Shown here piece after piece: positions 7,938-16,600 of a stretch of DNA of 44,210 bases. The stretch comes from Candidatus Gerdarchaeota archaeon. Its GTDB lineage: Archaea; Asgardarchaeota; Heimdallarchaeia; JABLTI01. The notes beneath the pieces were generated by a model. That model was not told the origin of the DNA. It saw only the letters and a list, made by a program, of their open reading frames with translations, and ran no database searches. Every line of letters begins with the position of its first letter. Within the stretch, counting starts at the first letter, position 1. A program made the translations under genes and the position numbers. The stretch is from NCBI GenBank assembly GCA_016840905.1, contig JAEORM010000004.1, forward strand, positions 1 to 44,210, written 5' to 3'.

Positions 7938-9248
7938 ATGAGTGCACCTGATTGGATTGTAATTAAACGCATAAATGAAGTATCAGTACCTCGAGAAGAA
8001 ATGCAAATAGATATGGAGAATTGGCCAGCAGTAGCCCGTAGTAGGGTCTATAAATTTGTTCATCAACAAAAATGGTACCCCGCTGAAGGAGCTAACCGTG
8101 GTAATTATAATAAAGAAATCTATGAAGAATTTGCTGGTCATGGATTATTACGTATTGTTGCAGCAGAGGACCCTCGTGTTCAAGGTTGGTTAATAGAACA
8201 AGAAGGGGATCTTTTTGAATGGCGTTTTCTCAAAAGTAAAACCACAGAAACGAAAATTGAAGTAGCAAAATATATTTTCGGTGAAGAGAAGGTACTTGAT
8301 CCCAGAGAATTATGGTCACGATTTAATATAGACGAAAATGATTTCAAAGAGTTTAAAATGGGTACTAAAAGAACAGGAACAATAGGTGTTCATTTTACTT
8401 GTGCATCTAAACTTGTCAGTAATCGTTCAGCACTTTTAAGGAATGGTTGGGTTATTGGTTTAATTGATGATTTTGGCAATAGTGTAAAAAGCGCTTTCGA
8501 ACAAAAACTTCGAGAAAGAATTCGTGAATCGAAAGAAAGTATTGACAGAATCGCCCGAAGTTCCATTCAGGAGCCTGTAGCAGCACTAAAAGATGAGCTT
8601 GCTAAAGTTATTCATTCCATGAGTGCAACAAGAGATGGAATTGTTATAAGCGATTATAAACTATTTACAAGACAGAGTGTTTTCCCGCAATGTATGTTAG
8701 ATTTGTATAATGAAGTTATGAATCATGGTCACATAAATCATGTTGAACGTTTACAATTGGGATTATTTTTGAAAAATATAGGGATGACTGTTGATGAACA
8801 ACTTCATTTCTGGTATGAACGGGCAGTAGATAATATTGGGCTTACTTTTGATCAATTTTCAAATGGAGCTCCTGGCTATCAAATAAAATATATGTATGGA
8901 GTAGTAGGTGGAGGAACTGATTATAGCGCTCATAAATGTTCAAGCATTCAAGATGATTCTTATTGCCCATTTATCCATCAATCTGTTAAAACAATTGAAG
9001 ATAATTTACGAAAAGAATTCAAAAATCCATCACCAAATCAAGAGGAATTGATACGTAATCTAATTCGTTTTGTGATCGATAAAAAACCAAGTGAAGCTTG
9101 TGCAACAATGTTCCATCTTCGTTATCATAGAAATGCATATGCAACCATACATCCCATATCCTATTTGCGATATGCTGCTAAAACATTGAAATTAATTGAA
9201 ATATCAGATGAAAAATCTGAAGATATAAAAGAACATAGAGAGGATTGA
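7938..9248 (+). CDS. priL: DNA primase large subunit PriL
   Basis: A 436-residue archaeal/eukaryotic-type primase large subunit, the non-catalytic partner that helps initiate and size-limit RNA primers. The four conserved cysteines of the C-terminal [4Fe-4S] domain are visible at C252 (PQCM), C334 (HKCSS), C343 (YCPF) and C388 (ACATMF), and the region is followed by 'RYHRNAY'. The N-terminal helical half carries the PriS-binding part. The gene is preceded by GAGG before its ATG. Its TGA overlaps or nearly abuts the start of priS, so the two subunits are translationally coupled. Confidence 0.93.
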   Translation: MSAPDWIVIKRINEVSVPREEMQIDMENWPAVARSRVYKFVHQQKWYPAEGANRGNYNKEIYEEFAGHGLLRIVAAEDPRVQGWLIEQEGDLFEWRFLKSKTTETKIEVAKYIFGEEKVLDPRELWSRFNIDENDFKEFKMGTKRTGTIGVHFTCASKLVSNRSALLRNGWVIGLIDDFGNSVKSAFEQKLRERIRESKESIDRIARSSIQEPVAALKDELAKVIHSMSATRDGIVISDYKLFTRQSVFPQCMLDLYNEVMNHGHINHVERLQLGLFLKNIGMTVDEQLHFWYERAVDNIGLTFDQFSNGAPGYQIKYMYGVVGGGTDYSAHKCSSIQDDSYCPFIHQSVKTIEDNLRKEFKNPSPNQEELIRNLIRFVIDKKPSEACATMFHLRYHRNAYATIHPISYLRYAAKTLKLIEISDEKSEDIKEHRED

Positions 9249-9253
9249 TTGAA

Positions 9254-10279
9254 ATGACACTTGAGCAAGGTAACGAAGATACAGAAAAAGCTAAAAAAAT
9301 TGTTCCAACAGAATTGATTCAAAGATATTATAAAGAGGTTTTTGATCCAGGTGATCTTATATCCATCATTGGACTTTCAACATTTTATCGCAGGGAATTT
9401 GCTTTTCTTTTGGAAGATGGTAATTTTATTCGTAACATTTCATTCAAAAATTCAAGTGATCTTATTGACTACATAGTTGCTAATCCAATTCGACGCGGTT
9501 ATGTAGGAGCTGTTTTTGAAGTACCTCCAAGTAAAAATAATACTATACAGAAAATCCAATGGGCATCTCGTGAGTTTTGCTTTGATCTTGATTTAAATGA
9601 TTATGATTTAGTTAGGACTTGTGGATGTCAAGGAAAAGAACAATATTGTTCAATTTGTTGGTCTTTAGTTCAAGATGCTGCTTTCTTCTTAGATAAAACA
9701 TTACGAGAAGATTTTGGATACCATGATATTGTTTGGGTTTTCTCTGGTCGCCGGGGATTTCATGGTTGGGTTCGAGATAAAGATGCGGGAGTACTAACCC
9801 AAGAGCATCGAAATAGTATTATTAATTATTTAACCCTAATTAAGGACGAAAAACGAACTCAAGCAGTTGAAAAAGATCTAAAACGAGTTTTACCTCTTAG
9901 GGATCGTATTCTAGAAATTATAGCAAAGTCATTTTTCCAACATGCAACTGAAAAAGAACTTCGAGCTGAACCTTTTCGATTTACTGGTGATCAAATTAGA
10001 CGTTTAAATTTAAATTTAGCAAGTGGTTCACAACCTTTCGAAAGAATCTATGAATCGATTTTAACAAAGAAACAAAATCGAGATGCTATTTTTACTCATA
10101 TTATTAAATATCGATATCCAAGAATCGATCGTAAAGTATCAATTGATATTAGAAGAATCTTAAAAATTCCTGGAAGTGTCCAAGATACAAATGGTAAAAT
10201 TTGCTGTAAAGTGGATATTAGGAAAATTCATTCATTCTTTCCAGATAATGCCCCAACAATTTGGGATAAACTCTCCTAA
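9254..10279 (+). CDS. priS: DNA primase small (catalytic) subunit PriS
   Basis: The catalytic primase subunit, about 341 residues. The catalytic aspartates are in 'FDLDLND' (about D111 and D113), followed by the zinc-binding cluster 'CGCQGKEQYCSIC', the nucleotide-binding 'SGRRGFHGWV' motif, and the C-terminal 'RKVSIDIRRILKIPGSV' segment with the third catalytic Asp. It synthesises RNA primers with PriL encoded immediately upstream. ATG at 9254 is preferred; a TTG at 9245 overlapping the priL TGA is possible and would add three residues. The gene converges on the helicase gene with only nine bases between stops. Confidence 0.93.
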   Translation: MTLEQGNEDTEKAKKIVPTELIQRYYKEVFDPGDLISIIGLSTFYRREFAFLLEDGNFIRNISFKNSSDLIDYIVANPIRRGYVGAVFEVPPSKNNTIQKIQWASREFCFDLDLNDYDLVRTCGCQGKEQYCSICWSLVQDAAFFLDKTLREDFGYHDIVWVFSGRRGFHGWVRDKDAGVLTQEHRNSIINYLTLIKDEKRTQAVEKDLKRVLPLRDRILEIIAKSFFQHATEKELRAEPFRFTGDQIRRLNLNLASGSQPFERIYESILTKKQNRDAIFTHIIKYRYPRIDRKVSIDIRRILKIPGSVQDTNGKICCKVDIRKIHSFFPDNAPTIWDKLS

Positions 10280-10288
10280 ATCTATTTT

Positions 10289-12238
10289 TTATGAAAAAAA
10301 TTCTTTAGCTATTTGAGCGATTTTTCCTGGTTCATAGGCTAGCAATTTTGTGTTTTGTTTCAACCAAGCTGGTAAGAATTTTGATGTGTAACTATGACCA
10401 AAACGATAATCAAGTAAGATGATTAGACCTTTATCATTGATTGATCGGATAGGTCTACCGGCTGCTTGAGAAGCTCGTCGCAAAGCAGGAATTGTATAAC
10501 CATATTCTCGTCCTTTTTTGTAGAATTGTTCATCGAGATATGCTATTTGTGATTCAATACGTGTTGTCGGTCTTGCATATGGAATTCCAACAATAACACA
10601 AGTGCTCATTTGATCTCCTGGGAAATCAGCTCCTTCAGAGCTTCTACCACCTAAGACTCCCATAAGAGTAGCTCCACCTTTGTCTGCAAATCTTTTGAAT
10701 TCATTGACTAATTGATCATTTGAACTTGAAGTCATTTTAGCTGTCTCATAAAATAAGGGACGATCTAGAAGCTTTTCAAGTCCAGCTTGTAATAAACTAT
10801 CTAAGACTGTATATGAAGCAGTAAATATTCCCGAATTTGTAGGAGTGTTATTGACAGCTTCAGCTATAATCCTACACATCTTCCTATAGTTCTCATTAGT
10901 TCGATCATCCAATTTTGTACTTAATTGATCTATAATGAAACTTCTAACATTTCGTTCTGTATATGGTGAATCAAGCACTTCCGTTACAAGTGGTAAAGTA
11001 TCCATGCCAACTATTTTCGAATAGGCTTCTATTGGTTCTATTGTTCCCGAAATATGAACACTATTATACACATGTTCGAAAATATTTTTTGTTGTATATC
11101 GAGCATCTAAGGAAATCACTTCGAACCTTGTTCCCCAACCTTCACCTCTTGTTTGATAACTTGAAATTAGGTGTAAAAATTCAGACCGATTTTTAGTAAT
11201 AACAAATTTCTTGAGGAACTGGCCTACACGATGAATATATGATCTTGGTGATTTGTCACGTGCAAGATTTTCTCTTTGAATTTTCATCCCTGCACTGATC
11301 ATTCTATCTGCATAGTCAAGATCTATTGTTGCTCCAACATCTCTTGATAATTTGTATAAAATATCATTAGCATCAATTTTAGTCTCAACTTCTGTTCTTT
11401 GTTGGTTCTCATCCAAAATTTCAGCTAATCCTCGAATTAATCTCAGAAATTCTGTTTTCGCATAATCCTTTACTTCTTTCAATGCTTGTCTTACTGAATA
11501 ACTACTTAATTGATCACTTGATATATCAATAGAAGTATCAATAATGTTATGGCATTCATCTACTATAAGGAGAATCTCATCTAAACCTCGAGAGATTTTA
11601 TTCATGAAAATATCACGAATTGATGGATTGAATATATACTGATAGCTTGAAGCAACAACCTCAACATCTTCTATGAGTGTTAAAATCAATTCATAGGGGC
11701 AAAGTTTACTTTCTTCACATAGTTCTATTATCTCAGTACTTGAAGATGGGGTGGTTCTTAGCACCTTTAGTATATTCTGTAAATGAGGTAATCGTTCATT
11801 CATTCGATTGTAATATTCACATTTTCTCAATTTCTTCAATTGACCACATAAAATAGAGGCAGTAGCAGCATCATCCGAGTGTTTTAAAACTAAGGGATGA
11901 GAGCACATCTCTCTTCGTCCTCTAATGGAAACGCCACTTATTGGTGTTACTTTACTAATTTCTTTTAACTCTGAAATGACTCTATCAGCTTGCTTGTTTG
12001 TTCTGCAAACATGAATTAATTGGAGATGCTTCTCTCGAGCAATTGGTATACATGATGCTAATGTTGCGACAGTTTTTCCTAAACCATTTGCTCCTTCAAT
12101 AATAACATTTTTTCGTTCTTTCAAAGCAGAATAGGTTGTGTAAATAAGCTTATCTTGAATAGGTCTAATTGTATCATATGGAAAAACATCTTTTACTTCT
12201 TGAGGGATATTCAGGGGAGTCATTCTATCAATGTCCAA
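10289..12238 (-). CDS. XPD/Rad3-like superfamily 2 DNA helicase
   Basis: A 649-residue 5'-3' helicase of the XPD/Rad3/DinG group. Walker A is 'EGANGLGKT' (K55) and the Walker B box is DECH (227-230) rather than the commoner DEAH. Between them lie Cys residues suited to the [4Fe-4S] domain of XPD (C112, C131, C140, C180; C174 nearby). Motif VI 'QAAGRPIR' lies near the C-terminus, preceded by 'GGRSSEGADFPGD'. Such helicases act in nucleotide excision repair and fork repair. Start is TTG at 12238 (or ATG at 12223). It sits head-on with priL-priS and 97 bases downstream of a PD-(D/E)XK nuclease gene on the same strand, a repair-like grouping. Confidence 0.88.
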   Translation of the reverse strand: MDIDRMTPLNIPQEVKDVFPYDTIRPIQDKLIYTTYSALKERKNVIIEGANGLGKTVATLASCIPIAREKHLQLIHVCRTNKQADRVISELKEISKVTPISGVSIRGRREMCSHPLVLKHSDDAATASILCGQLKKLRKCEYYNRMNERLPHLQNILKVLRTTPSSSTEIIELCEESKLCPYELILTLIEDVEVVASSYQYIFNPSIRDIFMNKISRGLDEILLIVDECHNIIDTSIDISSDQLSSYSVRQALKEVKDYAKTEFLRLIRGLAEILDENQQRTEVETKIDANDILYKLSRDVGATIDLDYADRMISAGMKIQRENLARDKSPRSYIHRVGQFLKKFVITKNRSEFLHLISSYQTRGEGWGTRFEVISLDARYTTKNIFEHVYNSVHISGTIEPIEAYSKIVGMDTLPLVTEVLDSPYTERNVRSFIIDQLSTKLDDRTNENYRKMCRIIAEAVNNTPTNSGIFTASYTVLDSLLQAGLEKLLDRPLFYETAKMTSSSNDQLVNEFKRFADKGGATLMGVLGGRSSEGADFPGDQMSTCVIVGIPYARPTTRIESQIAYLDEQFYKKGREYGYTIPALRRASQAAGRPIRSINDKGLIILLDYRFGHSYTSKFLPAWLKQNTKLLAYEPGKIAQIAKEFFS

Positions 12239-12335
12239 TTAACCTAGTTCTATGGAGAAAAATTGTTTATCTCATCTATTTTTAATGTTTGTATTATCTT
12301 TAGGAAATTACAAAGTAATATTACTATTAGCCCTT

Positions 12336-12869
12336 TTAAAACCACTCTGAAATTGCTTGCTCTGTATAGAGTGGTATTTTTGCATCCTCAAAGACTTTCG
12401 TTATGAAATCAAATCTTGCTACATAGAGTTTTATCCGATCAACTATTTGTTCTCTAAAAGGTATACCAACAATATTTGGGTTTTTCTTGAAATAATGGTC
12501 TGATACTTTTCTAAAACTAAAATGAGAATCTTTAGTTAGACAGAGAATTCCTATAAAATTATCAGTGATTTTTTTAGCACTTTTGTGCCATTTATCTTCT
12601 GCTTCTCGAGGGAAAATTTCTTCCATTGAATATTGTATAAGATAGTCAATAATTTGTGTACAAAAATCCATTTCTTGTTTTCTTGTTACCTTTTGCCAAT
12701 CCTTAACTTCGATAAGTATATGAACCATTGATCCATTGATTTTTTTCTGCCCAACAATATCTATCCTTCTCCCACTTTTCAACCGTTTTTCTTCAAAAAT
12801 AGCAAAATGATGTTCTTTTAAAAATGTACCAACACTTGTTTGGGCTACTTTCCATGAAATATTTTCCAA
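12336..12869 (-). CDS. PD-(D/E)XK nuclease-like protein
   Basis: A 177-residue protein with the restriction-endonuclease-like core: an N-terminal helix, 'RRIDIVG' providing D37, then 'LIEVKDW' providing E54 and K56, the D...E-x-K metal site, followed by a helix with 'VTRKQ'. It probably cleaves or nicks DNA, perhaps branched or damaged DNA, or is a Mrr-type restriction relative. No DNA-recognition domain is recognised. TTG at 12869 is well supported by AGGGT five bases upstream. Transcribed toward the XPD-like helicase gene (97-base gap), which suggests joint action in repair; this is inference. Confidence 0.72.
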   Translation of the reverse strand: MENISWKVAQTSVGTFLKEHHFAIFEEKRLKSGRRIDIVGQKKINGSMVHILIEVKDWQKVTRKQEMDFCTQIIDYLIQYSMEEIFPREAEDKWHKSAKKITDNFIGILCLTKDSHFSFRKVSDHYFKKNPNIVGIPFREQIVDRIKLYVARFDFITKVFEDAKIPLYTEQAISEWF

Positions 12870-12920
12870 TTTTTACCCTTCTTTTGAAAATATTATGATT
12901 TTCTCATAGAATACAGTTTG

Positions 12921-13562
12921 TTATATTTGGGCTATTTTTTCTAAAGTTTTAACTATATCAGTATCTATTTTTTCTACAAATTTCAATGCATCATCCAATT
13001 CAGTAGAACGATAGAGTAGTATTGCCATTAATCTTCTTTCTGGGTCTTTTGGCAGTGGTTGTACTGTTAATTGCATGAATTCTTCGGGAAATTTGCCTGT
13101 TCCAGAAGCTAAGGTGATACCATGAGGACGAAGTTCTTTTCCATCATAATTTAGATTTGAAAGTTTTTCTTTGTATAACTTATTTAAGAATTCATTAACT
13201 GGGATATTGGAAAAGATCTCAAAGGTTGAATTAATATCCATTACAACAGTTGTAGTTAATGCATCATCCCCCATTACTTTTTCATAAAAATCATAGGCAT
13301 CCCTAAACAATGGTAGAACATTATCGCTTGGTTGTGCATCTATGACAAATCCTTTTCTTGAAAAAACGATTAATGATTGTGGGTTTGTTTTTGGTCTGAA
13401 AAGATATTCCTGTAATGGACCTGCTGGTGTTTGTAATTGTCTTTCATTTTTTGTATAATCTTTCATTATAGCTATATCAGCAATTGCCTCAGCATCTATT
13501 TCTGGTCCCACGTGTATTATATGTTTGAATACTATATGTGAGCGTTCAATTTTAAATGACAT
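12921..13562 (-). CDS. Hypothetical protein, 213 aa
   Basis: A 213-residue soluble alpha/beta protein that I do not recognise. It has no signal peptide, membrane helix, metal motif or nucleotide-binding loop. Segments of alternating hydrophobic residues ('SLIVFSRKGFVIDA', 'TTTVVMDINSTFEIF') suggest beta strands between helices. The ATG at 13562 has a GAGGGT ribosome site. It follows the phosphatidyltransferase gene on the same strand by 81 bases and precedes the nuclease gene by 51 bases, so all three could share a transcript. Confidence 0.7.
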   Translation of the reverse strand: MSFKIERSHIVFKHIIHVGPEIDAEAIADIAIMKDYTKNERQLQTPAGPLQEYLFRPKTNPQSLIVFSRKGFVIDAQPSDNVLPLFRDAYDFYEKVMGDDALTTTVVMDINSTFEIFSNIPVNEFLNKLYKEKLSNLNYDGKELRPHGITLASGTGKFPEEFMQLTVQPLPKDPERRLMAILLYRSTELDDALKFVEKIDTDIVKTLEKIAQI

Positions 13563-13643
13563 AAATAATACCCTCGTTTTTAAATATTTGAAAGTATATT
13601 TTGAGTATTTCGTAAAGAAATACCCATACTATCTTTTTACTAA

Positions 13644-14387
13644 TTATTTCTTGTTTTCTTCATCATTATTACTTTTTTCTGTGGTTTTAATATTATCCTC
13701 AGATGGCTCTGCATCACCAATTTCTTTCATCATTTTTCTTATGAAGAACATACGTTGGATTGTTGTTATGAATGATAAAAAGCCTATAACAAAAATAGCT
13801 ATTGGAAGAGCTATTGGGAACCAAAAATATAGTAAATTCCCCAAATATAGGATAATGAGTTTTTCTCGACGTTCCATTATCCCAACACTTTCAACAGTCA
13901 TCTGAGCAACACTTTCACCACGAGCTCGAGCATAGCTAGCAAAAACCATCCCAGCAAAGCTAAACATACATATTGCTCCAACGGGTATGTCATTTAAGAA
14001 ACTCCAAGTTAATGGTTCATAAGTAAATTTACCAATAGCTATACCTAGCAAAAAGCAAAATTCTGCAAATCTATCCATAACTGGATCTAGTACTTTTCCA
14101 AATTTAGTAGTCTTTCCTGTAGCTCTTGCTACAGAACCATCTACTACATCAATAAATCCTGTTAAAAACATCAGGACAAAACCGATGGCCCACCAATGTT
14201 TAAAGGTACCTACATTTCCTTGGAAAGAATACATTACTGCAGTAGCTATTGCAAAAACACCTGAAATCATCGTTATTGCATTTGGACTTATTCCTGTTTT
14301 ACCAATAAAATTCCCAAATGGTTGCATGAATTTTTTATAAGAAGATCTTGTTTTTAACTTAAAATTTCGCCATTTTCCCATTGACAT
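13644..14387 (-). CDS. CDP-alcohol phosphatidyltransferase (archaetidylinositol-phosphate synthase-like)
   Basis: An integral membrane enzyme of about 247 residues that transfers an alcohol head group onto a CDP-activated archaeal lipid. The full signature D-x2-D-G-x2-A-R-x8-G-x3-D-x3-D is present (DVVDGSVAR ... GKVLDPVMD), with several hydrophobic helices before and after. Archaeal members include archaetidylinositol-phosphate synthase and archaetidylserine synthase; the length and motif context favour the former, but the head group is not proven. The C-terminus ends in a charged, Asn/Glu/Lys-rich cytoplasmic tail. Start is ATG 14387 or 14381; TTG codons just upstream are less likely. Confidence 0.88.
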   Translation of the reverse strand: MSMGKWRNFKLKTRSSYKKFMQPFGNFIGKTGISPNAITMISGVFAIATAVMYSFQGNVGTFKHWWAIGFVLMFLTGFIDVVDGSVARATGKTTKFGKVLDPVMDRFAEFCFLLGIAIGKFTYEPLTWSFLNDIPVGAICMFSFAGMVFASYARARGESVAQMTVESVGIMERREKLIILYLGNLLYFWFPIALPIAIFVIGFLSFITTIQRMFFIRKMMKEIGDAEPSEDNIKTTEKSNNDEENKK

Positions 14388-14509
14388 CAACAACAAACAT
14401 GTAATATTATCTACTCAAATAATATAGAGTTTAAAATCATTTCTAATCTTTCACCATTATTCAGGTGAAAAATACTTAAATGGAATTTAAAACCTCAAAT
14501 AAAAATCAA

Positions 14510-14980
14510 TTACTTGTTGTTCATCCAATAACAATGATCACAACAATTATGTCCTTCCATTAAGGTTTTTGTTCTTTTAAATATAATATTTGGATTGAAT
14601 CCTTTCACAATGTGTGGATCATCAACACAATAAAGTTGATAAGCCAAATTTTCAAGTTTACAAGCTTTAGCAACTTCAGCAAATAAGCACCAAGTTACAT
14701 TCATTTGTACTTTACCAGTATCATCCCTTGAAAGTGTGAAATCAAAAAAATCCTCTGACCAAAGATTTTCTACAAGTGAATCAATTGAAGCATCCTTGGT
14801 ATTCTCCGCTACTTGTTTCCAGATATTTTCCATCATAACACCTCTAGCTTCTTTAATTGTATCCAATACTGTTGGCCCAAATTTCTTTATTAGTGCTTCA
14901 ATCATGGTTGCTTTATCTGTTAAATGATATCTTTCCACAGCTATTCTTGCTTTTCTTGTATCATTAATATTTTCAGACAT
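14510..14980 (-). CDS. ATC hydrolase-like (L-2-amino-thiazoline-4-carboxylate hydrolase family) protein
   Basis: A 156-residue protein resembling the L-2-amino-thiazoline-4-carboxylic acid hydrolase family. Recognisable parts are an N-terminal 'ARIAVERYHL', 'LIKKFGPTV', 'WCLFAEVAKA', 'YCVDDPHIVKGFNPNI' and the terminal 'RTKTLMEGHNCCDHCYW' with three cysteines. Named members open a thiazoline ring in an L-cysteine-forming pathway, but most homologues are uncharacterised and occur without that pathway, so the reaction is uncertain. It stands alone between the lipid-synthase gene and the structured-RNA region. Confidence 0.7.
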   Translation of the reverse strand: MSENINDTRKARIAVERYHLTDKATMIEALIKKFGPTVLDTIKEARGVMMENIWKQVAENTKDASIDSLVENLWSEDFFDFTLSRDDTGKVQMNVTWCLFAEVAKACKLENLAYQLYCVDDPHIVKGFNPNIIFKRTKTLMEGHNCCDHCYWMNNK

Positions 14981-15455
14981 AATACTTCTTATTTGTATTT
15001 TAGAAATTAAAACGTGATTACCAAATTGACTTTTAGTTTGAATTTATAGAATATTAAACAAAGTAAAGAAATGATGTTTCCCTACACACTAACACACTAG
15101 TATCATCGATAGAATTACTCTTTCTATACTGTGCTCTCTCGAGGAGGGATAATATTCATTTCTTTGGGTTAGAAGCAGCTCAATTGTGTTGGCGACCCGG
15201 GTTGACTATTTCCTCATCGCTGAGCAATGCTTGTGCTTGGAAATGAGCCGTTTAAAGTCGTCTTAGTCATTTGATGCTTCTGTGCAAATCCGGTGTGTGC
15301 CAATCCTTGCATCGACGGTCATCGCAAGAAAATTCCCACTATCGTCAATCCTCTAGGAGGCTTAACCCATCATTACTATATATATTGTATATTCAAACTA
15401 TTATCTTTTACTTTAATGTAGAAAAATAAAAAGAAAAAAATTAAGGAATAAAAGA
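14981..15455. other. 475-base intergenic region holding a GC-richer island
   Basis: No open reading frame of note. The outer parts are AT-rich. TATA-like sequences flank the island on both sides: TTTATAGAATATT near 15042-15055 reading plus, and AT-rich TATA repeats near 15375-15400 reading minus. The central part (about 15125-15370) is visibly richer in G+C than anything around it and is described separately as a candidate structured RNA. Confidence 0.6.
15165..15369. ncRNA. Candidate structured non-coding RNA, family and strand unresolved
   Basis: A GC-richer non-coding block in AT-rich surroundings whose ends pair: TGGGTTA (15165-15171) with TAACCCA (15363-15369), extended by AGC/GCT across a two-base bulge. 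A second long-range helix pairs GGGTTGAC (15199-15206) with GTCAATCC (15344-15351), eight pairs with one G-T. Smaller hairpins lie inside: CTCA-TCGC-TGAG near 15213, ATTTG...CAAAT near 15270-15290, and CTTGC...GCAAG around 15306-15328. This nested architecture is what a stable RNA would show. I looked for RNase P, SRP RNA, 5S and tRNA signatures on both strands and could not establish any. Base-pairing is visible either way, so the strand is undecided. Confidence 0.5.
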
Positions 15456-16007
15456 TTATTCTAGTGCTGAACCACAATTGTTGCAAAATCGATCTTTTTC
15501 ATTGACCATTGAACCACAATATGGGCAGTATCCTTCTTCCTTGAGTGCTTTTGGACTTGGCATTTCTTCTGCAGGTTTAGGTAATTCTATCGAAGAAACA
15601 AATTGAGCCCCTTCAGGAGGGTGTATACCTTTCACTTCGAAAACTATTATATCACCACTTTCTGGATCAAATGAGGCTTTTAGTTTTCCTTCTGTACGCA
15701 AATCAACAATCATTTCCTTAAGAGATTTTTCTGGTAATTTAAGCTCTTCAGACAAATAACTCAAACTTACTCTTTTATATGATTTTAATGCACCAAGTAT
15801 TCTTTCTCGATTGTATCTATATTTCATAATATTAGAAATACCAGATAGAAACAAAATTCCTCCTGGGATAAAGCACCACCAACCACCAGTATGAATTCTA
15901 TCAACGGTATAGTATAGAATACCCCAAAGGATAAATCCAAAACCCATCCCTAAAGTCCAAAGATTCCCTTGACCAAATGATTTTTGTAGATAACCCATGT
16001 ATTTCAT
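15456..16007 (-). CDS. Membrane protein with winged-helix-like domain and C-terminal zinc ribbon
   Basis: A 183-residue protein with two transmembrane helices near the N-terminus (about 17-35 and 42-60), a predicted winged-helix/PCI-like segment (about 67-125: 'RILGALKSYKRVSLSYLSEE ...' ending in a beta wing), a Pro-rich linker, and a C-terminal zinc ribbon with C-x2-C 'CPYCG' and 'CNNCG'. This plan resembles small membrane proteins common in Asgard genomes, whose role is unknown. A membrane-tethered regulator or adaptor is possible. The ATG is preceded by AAGGAATG. It shares a 233-base upstream region with the divergent gene at 16241. Confidence 0.65.
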   Translation of the reverse strand: MKYMGYLQKSFGQGNLWTLGMGFGFILWGILYYTVDRIHTGGWWCFIPGGILFLSGISNIMKYRYNRERILGALKSYKRVSLSYLSEELKLPEKSLKEMIVDLRTEGKLKASFDPESGDIIVFEVKGIHPPEGAQFVSSIELPKPAEEMPSPKALKEEGYCPYCGSMVNEKDRFCNNCGSALE

Positions 16008-16240
16008 TCCTTCTTTTTGTTAATTTAGGTAAACTATGTTAGTTATTATCAACCTCTCATTAAAAGCTAGCTAATTGAACTAACAATACTTTCTGGTAAA
16101 TTGGTTACTTTGGAAGAAATTTCGAATCCAAAATATTTCAGTATTTAAATCAAGGTAATACTCGGTTAATATTTTAGTTTAATAATGAATAGTGTCTTGA
16201 TTTAAGCTTAGGATAGTTTTTTGGAGATACTAAGAAGGCG

Positions 16241-16555
16241 ATGAGAACCAAACAAGCTGATAATCTAGCAATTACCAAAAATGAAATTACCAATATGATC
16301 TTGCGGTCACAAACAAGCTTCAATTCAAATGATTTACAAACTGAGATTTCTGATGAGCTACTTCAAAATGAAAAATATCTTATTAGAAAAAACCCTCTTT
16401 ACAAAGGTCAACTTGATTATCTTAGGGAAATTATTTTAGTGGATTTTCCAAATATCGACGCTAATCAGGTTGTAGAAAAATTAGATGTTAGACTTAGCAT
16501 TGCTAAACTTTTGTTGGCAGATTGCAAAAAAAGTTGTGATGATTTAGATAAATAA
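16241..16555 (+). CDS. Hypothetical protein, 104 aa
   Basis: A 104-residue, mainly helical, soluble protein of no recognised family. Two Cys close together near the C-terminus ('DCKKSCDD') are the only distinctive residues. It is transcribed divergently from the zinc-ribbon membrane protein and ends in its own hairpin terminator, so it seems to be a single-gene unit. Start ATG at 16241, with a GGAGAT about 14 bases upstream. Confidence 0.6.
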   Translation: MRTKQADNLAITKNEITNMILRSQTSFNSNDLQTEISDELLQNEKYLIRKNPLYKGQLDYLREIILVDFPNIDANQVVEKLDVRLSIAKLLLADCKKSCDDLDK

Positions 16556-16573
16556 AAAGCGCTTGCTTTTTTT
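16554..16573 (+). terminator. Hairpin-plus-T-tract terminator
   Basis: AAAAAGC (16554-16560) pairs with GCTTTTT (16565-16571) around a GCTT loop, with the T tract continuing to 16573. It overlaps the stop codon of the 104-residue hypothetical gene. Confidence 0.65.
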
Positions 16574-16600
16574 GTAGTAAAAAAAGAGGACAAGCTTTTC

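Noticed and set aside
13525..13905. Plus-strand open frame antisense to the phosphatidyltransferase gene
   Set aside because: Composition is that of a shadow frame (Phe/Leu/Ser runs), and the opposite strand carries a clear enzyme.
15165..15369. Intron-containing tRNA, because the terminal helix has seven pairs
   Set aside because: No T-loop (GTTCRA-type) or D-arm pattern is found at the proper distance on either strand.
15165..15369. RNase P or SRP RNA
   Set aside because: Fragments such as ACAGAA and GAGGAAATAGTC on the minus strand are reminiscent of RNase P but stand in the wrong order, and no GGAA...AGCA helix-8 signature of SRP was found; left as unidentified rather than named.
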